In this document: positions 1-7,410 of the stretch, piece after piece
Position numbering within the stretch: position 1 is the first letter of the stretch
Layout: each line of letters begins with the position of its first letter
DNA from: Salinispira pacifica
Lineage (GTDB): Bacteria; Spirochaetota; Spirochaetia; DSM-27196; Salinispiraceae
NCBI RefSeq assembly: GCF_000507245.1
Contig: NC_023035.1
Location: forward strand, 447,001 to 511,000
Direction of reading: 5' to 3'
DNA length: 64,000 nt
Program-made: the position numbers and the translations under genes
The notes under the pieces: generated by a model
What the model was told of the DNA's origin: nothing
Databases searched by the model: none
Seen by the model: the letters and a program-made list of their open reading frames with translations, nothing else

Positions 1-161
1 AGATCAATCAGCTGGGCTATCAGGCCACCATTTTCCGAAGCGATAAATGTACGGCATGCGGAATCTGTTATTACGTATGCCCCGAACCGGGTGCCATCAC
101 CGTTCACAGCGGTGAGGATGTGATACCCGAGGAGCTGAAAAAGGGGGCCAGCTTTGCGTAA
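1..161 (+). CDS. 4Fe-4S ferredoxin subunit of 2-oxoacid oxidoreductase (partial, 5' end outside window)
   Basis: Only the last ~52 codons are present, read from base 3 to a TAA at 159-161. The translation contains DKCTACGICYYVCPEPGAI, a typical CxxCxxCxxxCP iron-sulfur motif. It is followed directly, with an overlap, by the alpha subunit of a 2-oxoacid oxidoreductase. In this enzyme family a small two-cluster ferredoxin (delta) subunit passes electrons from the catalytic core to free ferredoxin, so that is the likely role. The upstream cluster motif and the start lie before the window. Confidence 0.85.
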   Translation, partial: INQLGYQATIFRSDKCTACGICYYVCPEPGAITVHSGEDVIPEELKKGASFA

Positions 162-1218
162 ACAGTTAATGAAAGGAAATGAAGCGGTTATTTACGGCGC
201 AATTCTGGGGGGAAGCACCCATTTTTTCGGCTACCCCATTACTCCGGCAAGCGAAATTGCCCATGCGGCAGCGGAGCTCTTTCCCAAAAGCGGACGGCAT
301 TTTCTCCAGGCGGAAAGCGAAGTGAGCGTAATCAGTATGCTGTTCGGAGCAGCCAGTGCAGGATCACGGGTGATGACTGCCAGCTCCGGTCCGGGGATTG
401 CCCTCATGGCCGAAGGACTGAGTTATCTTGCAGGGGCGGAGCTTCCCTGTGTTCTTGTGGACGTGCAGCGGGCAGGTCCGGGGCTGGGAAATATCTGGCC
501 TGAACAGAGCGACTACAACATGGTTGTGAAAGGTGGCGGTCATGGAAACTACCGCAACATCGTTCTCGCTCCCAATTCGGCACAGGAAATGTGTGATTTC
601 ACCTATAAGGCTTTTGAATTGGCAGACCGCTACCGCATGACGGTATTTGTTCTTTCGGATGCATACATCGGCCAGATGATGGAACCGGTGGCATTCCCTG
701 AGCAAGTGAAGCATGTTGACCGTCACGACTGGGCTCTATACGGGGATACGGAAAGCCGGGAAAATCTTATCACCTCCATTCATATGAACCGGGATCTGCT
801 CTCGGACCACAATAAAAAACTGATGCAGAAATACGCCGGTCTGGAAGATGAGATAGTGGACTTTGAAGAGTACCGTCTGGAAGACGCCCAATTCGCCATT
901 ATTGCCTACGGAATTTCCAGCCGGATTGCCCATACCGCCGTGGACGAACTGCGCAGCAAAGGTATTGCTGCAGGTCTGCTAAGACCCAAGACCCTCTTCC
1001 CCCTGCCTGAAACCAGAATCCGCCGGCTCGCCTCGGAAGTGGAGCAGATTTCCGTGATGGAACTCAGCGACGGACAGTTGTGTCAGGATGTTCAGCGGAT
1101 TGTTGCGGAAAAAGTGCCTGTTCACCCATATCTGTGGATGGGCGGCGTGGTACCGCCGGTGGAGGAAGTAGTAGCCAGGGCTGAGGCCGATGCGGCCGCC
1201 CGTCCGGTGAAGGTCTGA
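154..1218 (+). CDS. vorB: 2-oxoacid:ferredoxin oxidoreductase, alpha subunit (VorB-like)
   Basis: This is the 354-residue alpha subunit of a thiamine-dependent 2-oxoacid:ferredoxin oxidoreductase, which decarboxylates a 2-oxoacid to an acyl-CoA and reduces ferredoxin. The family signature [12 protein letters not shown] lies near residues 25-36, followed by [19 protein letters not shown], which carries the glutamate region that contacts thiamine. I chose the TTG at 154 because AAGGGGG sits six bases before it and it overlaps the ferredoxin stop, whereas the ATG at 169 lacks a binding site. Substrate cannot be read from the sequence. The neighbouring butyrate kinase and phosphotransbutyrylase favour branched-chain oxoacids (VOR) over pyruvate. 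A 2-oxoglutarate enzyme (KorA) is the main alternative. Confidence 0.88.
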   Translation: MRKQLMKGNEAVIYGAILGGSTHFFGYPITPASEIAHAAAELFPKSGRHFLQAESEVSVISMLFGAASAGSRVMTASSGPGIALMAEGLSYLAGAELPCVLVDVQRAGPGLGNIWPEQSDYNMVVKGGGHGNYRNIVLAPNSAQEMCDFTYKAFELADRYRMTVFVLSDAYIGQMMEPVAFPEQVKHVDRHDWALYGDTESRENLITSIHMNRDLLSDHNKKLMQKYAGLEDEIVDFEEYRLEDAQFAIIAYGISSRIAHTAVDELRSKGIAAGLLRPKTLFPLPETRIRRLASEVEQISVMELSDGQLCQDVQRIVAEKVPVHPYLWMGGVVPPVEEVVARAEADAAARPVKV

Positions 1219-1229
1219 AGGAGATACAC

Positions 1230-2252
1230 ATGGTTAAATATAAAAAGCCTGAAGCATTTTACGATACATTTGAACGAAAGGGATCCGGACAGAAGGTGAC
1301 CCATTACTGCCCCGGCTGCGGTCACGGTACGGTGCACAAACTGCTGGCGGAGCTGATTCAGGAGATGGGAATAAAGGATAAAACGGTGATGCTCTCTCCT
1401 GTGGGATGTTCGGTGTTCGCCTATTACTATTTTGATACCGGTAATATCCAGTGTTCCCACGGCAGGGCCCCTGCGGTGGGTACGGGAGTGAAACGGGTTC
1501 ATGACGATTCAGTGGTCATATCCTATCAGGGGGATGGCGACCTTGCGGGAATCGGAACCACCGAAATTATTCATGCGGCAAACCGGGGTGAAAACATGAC
1601 CGTGGTGTTCATTAACAACGCCATTTACGGGATGACCGGCGGACAGATGGCTCCCACCACGCTGCAGGGTCAGAAGACGGCCACAACCCCCCGGGGCCGG
1701 GACCTTCTCAATGACGGTGCTCCCATAGGCATGGCAGAAGTGATGGATGCGATCAAGACGCCGGTGTTCATCGAGCGGGTATCGGTGGCGGATTACAAAC
1801 ATATCAGAAAAACCCGGAAGGCTCTTCAAAAAGGGCTTCAGAATCAGATAGACAAGAAAGGATTTTCTTTTATCGAAATACTCTCTCCCTGTCCCATCAA
1901 CTGGAAGATGGGGGCGGTTGAAGCCAGGGACTGGATTTCCGGAAGCATGGAAAAGATGTATCCCCTGAAAAATTTCAGGGATGATGACAGACCATCGGCC
2001 CGGAGGGATGAGGCTGAAGTTCTGGATGACGCTACATTGAAAGAACTGTTCGCCGGAAGCAAGGATCTGCCGGACGTACAGGCCCGTCCTCTGGAGGAGG
2101 ATCAGCTGGTGAAAATATCCGGTTTCGGCGGCCAGGGAGTGCTCTCGGCGGGTATTCTTCTGGCGAACTGCGCCATCACCGAGGGGCTGAACGCCACCTG
2201 GCTTCCTTCCTACGGTCCCGAGATGCGGGGGGAACGGCAAATGCCAGCGTGA
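1230..2252 (+). CDS. vorA: 2-oxoacid:ferredoxin oxidoreductase, beta subunit fused to the start of gamma (frameshifted)
   Basis: Residues 1-285 form the beta subunit: [12 protein letters not shown] near residue 27 and the thiamine-pyrophosphate motif GDGDLAGIG with [12 protein letters not shown] near residues 95-130. From about residue 290 the chain runs into the gamma subunit start ([16 protein letters not shown]) and then SYGPEMRG, where the gamma family continues GGTANASV. Here the frame changes after CGG GGG and ends at a TGA at 2250-2252. The G run at 2227-2232 has six Gs, and seven would restore the expected reading into the next frame. The intact gene would be a 1230-2638 beta-gamma fusion. 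AAGGAGATACAC precedes the ATG. The cause could be a sequencing error, a true inactivating indel or slippage. Confidence 0.85.
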   Translation: MVKYKKPEAFYDTFERKGSGQKVTHYCPGCGHGTVHKLLAELIQEMGIKDKTVMLSPVGCSVFAYYYFDTGNIQCSHGRAPAVGTGVKRVHDDSVVISYQGDGDLAGIGTTEIIHAANRGENMTVVFINNAIYGMTGGQMAPTTLQGQKTATTPRGRDLLNDGAPIGMAEVMDAIKTPVFIERVSVADYKHIRKTRKALQKGLQNQIDKKGFSFIEILSPCPINWKMGAVEARDWISGSMEKMYPLKNFRDDDRPSARRDEAEVLDDATLKELFAGSKDLPDVQARPLEEDQLVKISGFGGQGVLSAGILLANCAITEGLNATWLPSYGPEMRGERQMPA

Positions 2253-2638
2253 TCCTTTCTCAAAAGGAGATCGGCAGTCCCGTTGTGGATTATCCCAACA
2301 GTCTGATCGCCATGAACCGACCCAGCCTGCTTCAGTTTGTGGATAAGGTTCAGTCCGGCGGACTGATCATCGTGAATTCCTCGGTGGTGCAGGACAAGGT
2401 TGAGCGGGATGATCTGCGGGTAATTTACGTTCCGGCAACAGATATGGCCAAGGATGCGGGATTGATAAACGCCGCAAACATGATTGTGCTCACCCTCTAT
2501 CTGCTTGAAAAAGAGGTGGTTGATATAGAAACCCTGAAAGCTGTTGTACCCCTGAGTCTGAAAAAGAAGGAATATCTGGATATCAACCTCAGGCTGATAG
2601 AGAAGGCCGCTGAATATCACCGGGAATATAAAGACTGA
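2249..2638 (+). CDS. vorC: 2-oxoacid:ferredoxin oxidoreductase, gamma domain remainder (other side of the frameshift)
   Basis: This 129-residue frame continues the gamma domain that begins at the end of the preceding gene. Reading back across the G run in this frame gives [25 protein letters not shown], which is where the family should go. The apparent GTG start overlaps the upstream TGA, so a separate polypeptide is formally possible, but it would split a single globular domain. In the family the gamma subunit contacts CoA and stabilises the alpha-beta core. I treat it as part of one fused gene broken by a one-base shift. Confidence 0.8.
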   Translation: MILSQKEIGSPVVDYPNSLIAMNRPSLLQFVDKVQSGGLIIVNSSVVQDKVERDDLRVIYVPATDMAKDAGLINAANMIVLTLYLLEKEVVDIETLKAVVPLSLKKKEYLDINLRLIEKAAEYHREYKD

Positions 2639-2668
2639 TTCCAGCCGTCGGCAAAAGGAGAAAGCTGC

Positions 2669-3922
2669 ATGAGTTCTGCACCGTCTGTGGAACCGGACAC
2701 CAGACAGATAATACTGGTAATCAACCCCGGTTCCACCAGCACCAAGCTTGCCCTCTATGAAATGGAAGGCGTGAATCTGCGGGAGCTGGAAGAGCAAAGT
2801 ATCAGCCACCAGCCCGGGGAGATACAAAGTTTTACAGCCGTGGCCGATCAGGCCGATTTCCGGACCAGGGCTGCGGAGGAGTTTCTCTCCGCTTCCTGGA
2901 AACACCAGGGGCTGGAAAACGATGGCGCATTACAAGCGGTCATCGGCCGGGGAGGCCTGCTGGCCCCCCTGGCCGGAGGTGTCTACCGGGTGAGTTCCTA
3001 TATGCTCGGGGATCTCTCCTCGGGCGTATACGGCGAGCATGCAAGCAATCTGGGGGGGATCATTGCGCGAAAAATCGCAGATTCAGCTCCCGGACGCTAC
3101 AGCCCCGGGGACGGTGGGCCCGTGGAGGCATATATTGCCGATCCGGTGGTGGTGGATGAGCTGATGGATGAGGCGCGCCCCAGCGGACTGCCGGGGATGG
3201 ACCGTCGCAGCATTTTTCATGCACTGAACCAGAAAGCCTGCGCCCGGAAGATCGCCGGAAGGCTCAAACGGCGTTACGAGGACTGCAATTTCATCGTTGC
3301 GCATATGGGCGGAGGTATATCCGTGGGGGCTCACCGGCAGGGCCGGGTGGTTGATGTGAACAATGCCTTAGATGGAGATGGGCCCTTCTCCCCGGAACGC
3401 TGCGGAGGTCTGCCTGCCGGCCAGCTCATGGAAGAAGTGATCCGCAGCTATGCCGAAACCGGCGGAGTTCCGGCGATTCACGATCCGGTGCATCGGGAAT
3501 TAAAAAAGCGGCTGGTGGGCCGGGGAGGCCTGGTAGCCTACCTGGGGCACAGCGATCTCCGGAAAATCCAGGAGGAAAACTCCTCATCCGGCAAAGCCGG
3601 GAACCGGGAGTACTCCAGCGAACTGATTATCAATTCCATGATTCACCAGATTGCCAAAGAGGTGGCCCAGCATGGAGCAACCCTCCAGGGCGATGTGGAC
3701 GGAATTATCCTCACCGGCGGCCTTGCTCACAGCAGCCGCATTATCCGCGGACTGGAGGCGAAGCTTTCCTGGCTGGGGAAAATTTTCGTGATTCCCGGAG
3801 AGGGGGAAATGGAGGCTCTGGCGGAAAACGCCCGGGCAGCGCTCAGAGGGGATCGTGAGCTGAAGGAGTATGACCCAGATCAGCCCCGCCAGGATCAGAA
3901 GCACCGGCAGGAAGACCGGTAA
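2669..3922 (+). CDS. buk: Butyrate kinase / branched-chain fatty acid kinase
   Basis: This ASKHA-fold kinase makes ATP and a carboxylate from butyryl- or branched acyl-phosphate. The amino-terminal phosphate loop NPGSTSTKLALYE lies near residue 18, and AHMGGGISVGAHRQGRVVDVNN with DGDGPFSPERCGGLP lies in the middle. The ATP-binding segment DGIILTGGLAHSS lies near residue 345, all typical of butyrate kinases. At 417 residues it is longer than the usual ~355, with about 15 extra residues at the amino end and a charged carboxyl tail. The start has an AAAGGAGAAAGCTGC leader. Its neighbours are the oxidoreductase upstream and phosphate butyryltransferase downstream, which together form an acyl-CoA-to-ATP route. 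Chain length of the substrate is not readable. Confidence 0.92.
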   Translation: MSSAPSVEPDTRQIILVINPGSTSTKLALYEMEGVNLRELEEQSISHQPGEIQSFTAVADQADFRTRAAEEFLSASWKHQGLENDGALQAVIGRGGLLAPLAGGVYRVSSYMLGDLSSGVYGEHASNLGGIIARKIADSAPGRYSPGDGGPVEAYIADPVVVDELMDEARPSGLPGMDRRSIFHALNQKACARKIAGRLKRRYEDCNFIVAHMGGGISVGAHRQGRVVDVNNALDGDGPFSPERCGGLPAGQLMEEVIRSYAETGGVPAIHDPVHRELKKRLVGRGGLVAYLGHSDLRKIQEENSSSGKAGNREYSSELIINSMIHQIAKEVAQHGATLQGDVDGIILTGGLAHSSRIIRGLEAKLSWLGKIFVIPGEGEMEALAENARAALRGDRELKEYDPDQPRQDQKHRQEDR

Positions 3923-3941
3923 AAAACCAGTATTCAATGGA

Positions 3942-4074
3942 CAGTGCACCAAAGCTTGTGAAAAATATATGTTTCGAAAAAATCGACCGTACTGGTAGTG
4001 TCTGGTGTTTTTCAGGCACTACATATGTTGGTTTTTGTTGGAAAAAGTAGTGCTTCACAAGCTTCCGTGCACTG
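3942..4074. repeat. 133-bp element bounded by 21-bp inverted repeats, with an internal hairpin
   Basis: The arms at 3942-3962 and 4054-4074 are complementary at 19 of 21 positions, with outer sequence CAGTGCAC and inner AAGCTTGTGAA. Between them 3995-4004 pairs with 4013-4022 (GTAGTGTCTG with CAGGCACTAC, one G-T pair) around an eight-base T-rich loop. The stretch fills most of the gap between the kinase and the transferase. It has no open frame of note. It could be a small mobile-element remnant or a structured transcript segment, and I see no clear target-site duplication. Confidence 0.6.
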
Positions 4075-4103
4075 GCTAATCAATACGAAGGACGGAAGCG
4101 TAG

Positions 4104-5009
4104 ATGCGACTTGAAGAATTTTTTGTACCTCCGGTGAAACGCCGCGTTGCGGTACCCTTTCCCTATGAGCCGGCACTCCTGGAAACCACTTCAGCCGCAG
4201 CCGTGGAGGGTTGGGCGGAATTCCTGTTCATCGGTGAAACGGCGAAAATAGAAGAACTTGCCTCGGCGGCGGGAATGGATCCGGGCCATTACCGCTGCAT
4301 AGAATCCACCCGGGAGGATGAAGCCTGCTCCCTTGCCGCAGAAGCTCTCCGGGACGGTCTGGCGGATCTTGCCATGAAAGGTGCGGTGCATACGGCAAAT
4401 TTCAGCAGAGCGATTTTCTACAAGGAGTACGGACTGGTCGAGCCCGGCCGACTTGCCAGCCACATAGGCGCCTGCGAGCTGCCGGGATTCAAAAAAATTC
4501 TGTTTCTCACCGACTGTGCCATAAATATCAGCCCGGATTATGATGATAAACTGATTATTCTCAAAAATGCCCTGGAAACCCTCCGGGGACTGGGAGTGAA
4601 GGTTCCGAAAGTAGCTCTGGTTGCTCCGGTTGAAACGGTGAACCGGAAGATACCGGCAACCGTGGATGCTGACAGAATGGTGCAGGATTATAATGAGGGC
4701 CTTCTCACTGAAGAGCTGGGTCCAGCGGTGATCGAGGGTCCCTTCGGGCTGGATGTTGCCCTGTCCGCCGAGGCAGCCAGGACGAAGGGAATCGAAAGCA
4801 GGGTAGCCGGTGATGCGGATATTCTTCTTTTCCCGGATCTGAATACCGGGAATGCGGTGTATAAGGCTTTCACCTACGCCGCAGGGGGAACCATTGCCGG
4901 GAATCTCATCGGACCGCGGTCTCCGGTGGTGCTCACGTCCAGGGCGGATGATAACAGAACCAAGCTGCTCTCCCTGAAAATGGGGGTAAGCCTGATTCCC
5001 CCTGCCTGA
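4104..5009 (+). CDS. ptb: Phosphate butyryltransferase
   Basis: This 301-residue protein belongs to the phosphate acetyl/butyryltransferase family, which exchanges CoA for phosphate on a short acyl group. Recognisable segments are MKGAVHTANFSRAIF near residue 94, SHIGACELPGFKKILFLTDCAIN near 120, and the carboxyl-terminal GNLIGPRSPVVLTSRADD. Length and segment order fit Ptb rather than the longer Pta. GAAGGACGGAAGC precedes the ATG. It follows butyrate kinase, reversing the clostridial ptb-buk order, with an inverted-repeat element in between. It should convert the acyl-CoA made by the oxidoreductase to acyl-phosphate for the kinase. Confidence 0.92.
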   Translation: MRLEEFFVPPVKRRVAVPFPYEPALLETTSAAAVEGWAEFLFIGETAKIEELASAAGMDPGHYRCIESTREDEACSLAAEALRDGLADLAMKGAVHTANFSRAIFYKEYGLVEPGRLASHIGACELPGFKKILFLTDCAINISPDYDDKLIILKNALETLRGLGVKVPKVALVAPVETVNRKIPATVDADRMVQDYNEGLLTEELGPAVIEGPFGLDVALSAEAARTKGIESRVAGDADILLFPDLNTGNAVYKAFTYAAGGTIAGNLIGPRSPVVLTSRADDNRTKLLSLKMGVSLIPPA

Positions 5010-5085
5010 TGTGCACGTGCTCATGAGCACCTGCTGGTTTTTGCCTGCGGATTTTCCCGTCCGGCAGGCAGCCCCGGCCCTTCTG

Positions 5086-5116
5086 GAGGCGGAGGTTCCG
5101 CCCTTGCCTCTTTTTT
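5086..5116 (+). terminator. Probable intrinsic terminator after ptb
   Basis: GGCGG at 5088-5092 pairs with CCGCC at 5098-5102. A longer alternative pairs GAGGC at 5086-5090 with GCCTC at 5106-5110. Six Ts follow at 5111-5116. The site lies about 80 bases after the ptb stop and overlaps the next promoter. Confidence 0.5.
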
Positions 5117-5133
5117 CATATTACCCTTATACT
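5104..5133 (+). promoter_or_regulatory. Putative sigma-70-type promoter of the lipid/beta-branching operon
   Basis: TTGCCT (5104-5109) and TATACT (5128-5133) are separated by 18 bases, matching the -35 and -10 consensus at four and five of six positions. The first gene starts 50 bases downstream. The -35 box overlaps the stem and T run of the preceding terminator, a compact arrangement. Confidence 0.5.
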
Positions 5134-5137
5134 GCAC

Positions 5138-5148
5138 GAACGGCGTTC
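5138..5148. promoter_or_regulatory. GAAC-N3-GTTC dyad at the predicted transcription start
   Basis: GAACGGCGTTC is a perfect interrupted dyad placed five bases after the -10 box, where a repressor would block transcription. The same GAAC-N3-GTTC pattern occurs at 18457-18467 between the second ketosynthase and the phosphopantetheinyl transferase. It resembles, but is one base shorter than, the Gram-positive LexA box spacing. The role as operator is inference. Confidence 0.4.
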
Positions 5149-5182
5149 AGTAATTCCCGCCGAAGTTATGAGGAGACATGGA

Positions 5183-6322
5183 ATGGCCATAGAGGTGCGC
5201 CCCGTTGAGGGGAAAAAGGATTTTAAGAAATTTCTGAACTTCCCGTATAAGGTATACCGGGCGAAGACCGGTGAGCCCGGCGGACACTACGACGCCTGGG
5301 TCCCTCCTCTGGATATGGACATGAAGCACATGTTCGACCGGAAACACAACGGGCTTTTTGATCACGCAGAGCTGCAGGAGTACCTCGCCTACCGGAATGG
5401 AGCCGTTGCCGGAAGGATTGTGGCAATCGTGGATCATGCCTTCTGTGAATATCAGAATACCAAAACCGGCTTTGTGGGATTTTTTGAAGCCTATGATGAT
5501 GTGGATGTGGCCAAAGCATTGTTCAGCACGGCGGAAGACTGGGTGCGCAGCAAGGGAATGGCCCGGGTTATCGGCCCGATTAACGGGTCCACCAATTATC
5601 AGCTGGGCAATCAGATAGACAGTTTCGACACCCTGCCGGTGATCGAGATGCCCTATTCTCCGCCCTATTACGGAAAACTGTATGAAGCCGCGGGCTACGC
5701 AAAAGACCAGGATCTGTATTCCTACAAAATGAAAACCACCCTCAAGCTCAGCGATAAAATCACCAGGGTGGCTGAGCTTGCCCGTAAGCGCAGCAAGGTG
5801 GAAATCAGAACGGTTGAAATGAAGAATTGGGACCGGGATGTGAATTATGTACGGGAAATCTGGGACGATGCCTGGCGGGACAATTGGGGATACGTACCCT
5901 GGAACAAGTCGGAGTTTGATCAACTGGCCGACGGACTGAAAATGGCCATCGACCCCAAGATCACCCTTTTTGCGTATGTTGACGGCAAGCCGGTTGGGTT
6001 TGCATTTCCCATTCCCGATCTGAATCCCGTGTTCCACGGCATGAACGGGAAGCTTCTGCCCTTCGGAATTTTCAAGCTTCTGGCAGGAAAAAAGAAGGCG
6101 GACAGTATCCGCATTGCCGCTTTCGGCGTGCGAAAAGAGTACCAGAATAAAGGAATTGATGCCCTTTTTGTGTATGAACTGTACACCAGAGGAGTAAAGC
6201 AGGGGGTGCGGGGGGCAGAATTCAGCTGGATTCTGGAATCCAATCTCCATCTCCGGAATCTTCTGGAAAACTGGGGTGCGGAGCATTACCGGACCCACCG
6301 GGTATACGGCAAAGAATTGTAA
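5183..6322 (+). CDS. GNAT-family acyltransferase, bacterial ceramide synthase (bCerS/YghO)-like
   Basis: The 379-residue protein has the layout of the YghO/bCerS group of GNAT proteins: an amino-terminal half with WVPPLDMDMK, GRIVAIVDHAF, GFFEAYDDV and GPINGSTNYQLG, and a carboxyl-terminal GNAT fold with FGVRKEYQNKGIDALF near residues 314-329. Proteins of this group N-acylate sphingoid bases in bacteria such as Caulobacter, an acyl-CoA-dependent step. I chose the ATG at 5183, which has GAGGAG seven bases before it, over the ATG at 5168. It is the first gene of an operon that also holds an alpha-oxoamine synthase and carrier protein, which supports N-acylation of a long-chain amine. The exact substrate is unknown, and members of this family without sphingolipid roles exist. 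Confidence 0.6.
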   Translation: MAIEVRPVEGKKDFKKFLNFPYKVYRAKTGEPGGHYDAWVPPLDMDMKHMFDRKHNGLFDHAELQEYLAYRNGAVAGRIVAIVDHAFCEYQNTKTGFVGFFEAYDDVDVAKALFSTAEDWVRSKGMARVIGPINGSTNYQLGNQIDSFDTLPVIEMPYSPPYYGKLYEAAGYAKDQDLYSYKMKTTLKLSDKITRVAELARKRSKVEIRTVEMKNWDRDVNYVREIWDDAWRDNWGYVPWNKSEFDQLADGLKMAIDPKITLFAYVDGKPVGFAFPIPDLNPVFHGMNGKLLPFGIFKLLAGKKKADSIRIAAFGVRKEYQNKGIDALFVYELYTRGVKQGVRGAEFSWILESNLHLRNLLENWGAEHYRTHRVYGKEL

Positions 6323-6343
6323 CAATAGATAATCAATATACAG

Positions 6344-6380
6344 CGGGATCCCCGGGGAAAATCCCCGATCGGGGATCCCG
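6344..6380. other. Strong nested hairpin between the GNAT gene and the acyltransferase gene
   Basis: CGGGATCCCCG (6344-6354) is perfectly complementary to CGGGGATCCCG (6370-6380). The 15-base loop can itself form GGGGAAAATCCCC, and CCCCGATCGGGG (6363-6374) is a second perfect palindrome. There is no T run, so a simple terminator is unlikely. It may protect or partition the polycistronic message. Confidence 0.6.
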
Positions 6381-6408
6381 GAAAAGTTTCAGGTAAGGAT
6401 GGTTTCTC

Positions 6409-7362
6409 ATGAGTACGGTTTTTCTATTCCCCGGCCAGGGAGCTCAGTATCCGGGTATGGCGCGGGATCTATATGAAGGAAGCGATGAAGTTAAAAATCT
6501 TTTTTCCACCGCCTCAGGGGTGCTGAATAAAGATATGGCCGGGCTTCTTTTCGACGGAAGCGAAGAGGACTTGAAGTCCACTGACAACACCCAGGCGGCG
6601 GTGACCCTTGCAAATATTTCCGCTTCGGCGGTTCTCAAGGAAAAGGGCGTTACTCCCGCAGCGGTAATGGGATTTTCCGTAGGTGAGTATGCAGCCCTTC
6701 ATGAAGCTGGAGTGCTGGATACCGAAACCCTGTTCCGCGTGGTTCAGATCCGCGGCGAGGTGATGGAAAAAGGAGCCCGAAAGGCCGACACTGCAGCCGG
6801 CCCCAGCGCAATGAGCGCCGTTCTTGGCCTGCCCTTCGAGGAAGCCCGTGATGTGGTATCTCCCATGGCCGGGCAGGGGGTGTTCATCGCCAACCACAGC
6901 TCTCCCACCCAGATTGTGATTGCAGGAACTTCCCAGGGACTGGATGCCGCAGAGGCCGCGCTGAACGATGCCGGTGCCATGAAGGTTGTACGCCTGAAAG
7001 TCAGCGGCCCGTTTCATTCCCCTCTGCTGGAAGATGCCAGGACAGAATTCGAGGAGCGGATCGGGGAGTTCACCTTTCATGATCCCCGGCTGCCCCTGAT
7101 TTCCAATGTAAGCGCCACGCCAATCGAAAACGGAGAACAGGCCAGGAAACGGGCCGGTGAGCAGATTGTGTCCATGGTTCGATGGGTGGATTCAGAACAA
7201 TATCTGCTGGATAAGGGCTTTATTACCGGCGGGGAGCATGATCTGGTAATTGAAGCGGGGCCGGGAAAAGTGCTTTGTGGACTTTGGAAATCTTTTTACA
7301 AGGGACTGAGGGGAAAACCCGCAGGAACCCTCGAGGCGATAGAGAAAATTCTCCAGGGCTGA
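6409..7362 (+). CDS. Discrete malonyl-CoA:ACP transacylase (FabD/trans-AT type)
   Basis: The 317-residue protein begins with FLFPGQGAQYPGMA and carries the nucleophile motif GFSVGEYAA with Ser90. Arg115 (VVQIRGEVM) and His203 (SGPFHSPLL) complete the usual acyltransferase set. The nucleophile elbow reads GFSVG where malonyl transferases usually have GHSLG, which may affect acyl selection. It loads malonyl groups from CoA onto the acyl carrier protein for the neighbouring ketosynthase. The ATG has a weak AAGGATGGTTTCTC leader, and a strong hairpin lies just upstream. Whether it is the housekeeping FabD or cluster-dedicated cannot be told from this window. Its operon position favours dedication. 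Confidence 0.85.
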   Translation: MSTVFLFPGQGAQYPGMARDLYEGSDEVKNLFSTASGVLNKDMAGLLFDGSEEDLKSTDNTQAAVTLANISASAVLKEKGVTPAAVMGFSVGEYAALHEAGVLDTETLFRVVQIRGEVMEKGARKADTAAGPSAMSAVLGLPFEEARDVVSPMAGQGVFIANHSSPTQIVIAGTSQGLDAAEAALNDAGAMKVVRLKVSGPFHSPLLEDARTEFEERIGEFTFHDPRLPLISNVSATPIENGEQARKRAGEQIVSMVRWVDSEQYLLDKGFITGGEHDLVIEAGPGKVLCGLWKSFYKGLRGKPAGTLEAIEKILQG

Positions 7363-7410
7363 TTTTCGGGGGATGAACCCCCGGGCCCGTCCTTAATGCA
7401 AGGAGCATAT

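Noticed and set aside
3843-4058. Small minus-strand open frame over the inverted-repeat element
   Set aside because: Its sequence is the product of the repeat and the butyrate kinase tail, without a ribosome site or similarity I can see.
5147-6325. A 392-codon open frame on the minus strand
   Set aside because: It is the antisense of the GNAT gene and shows no family motif or ribosome site.
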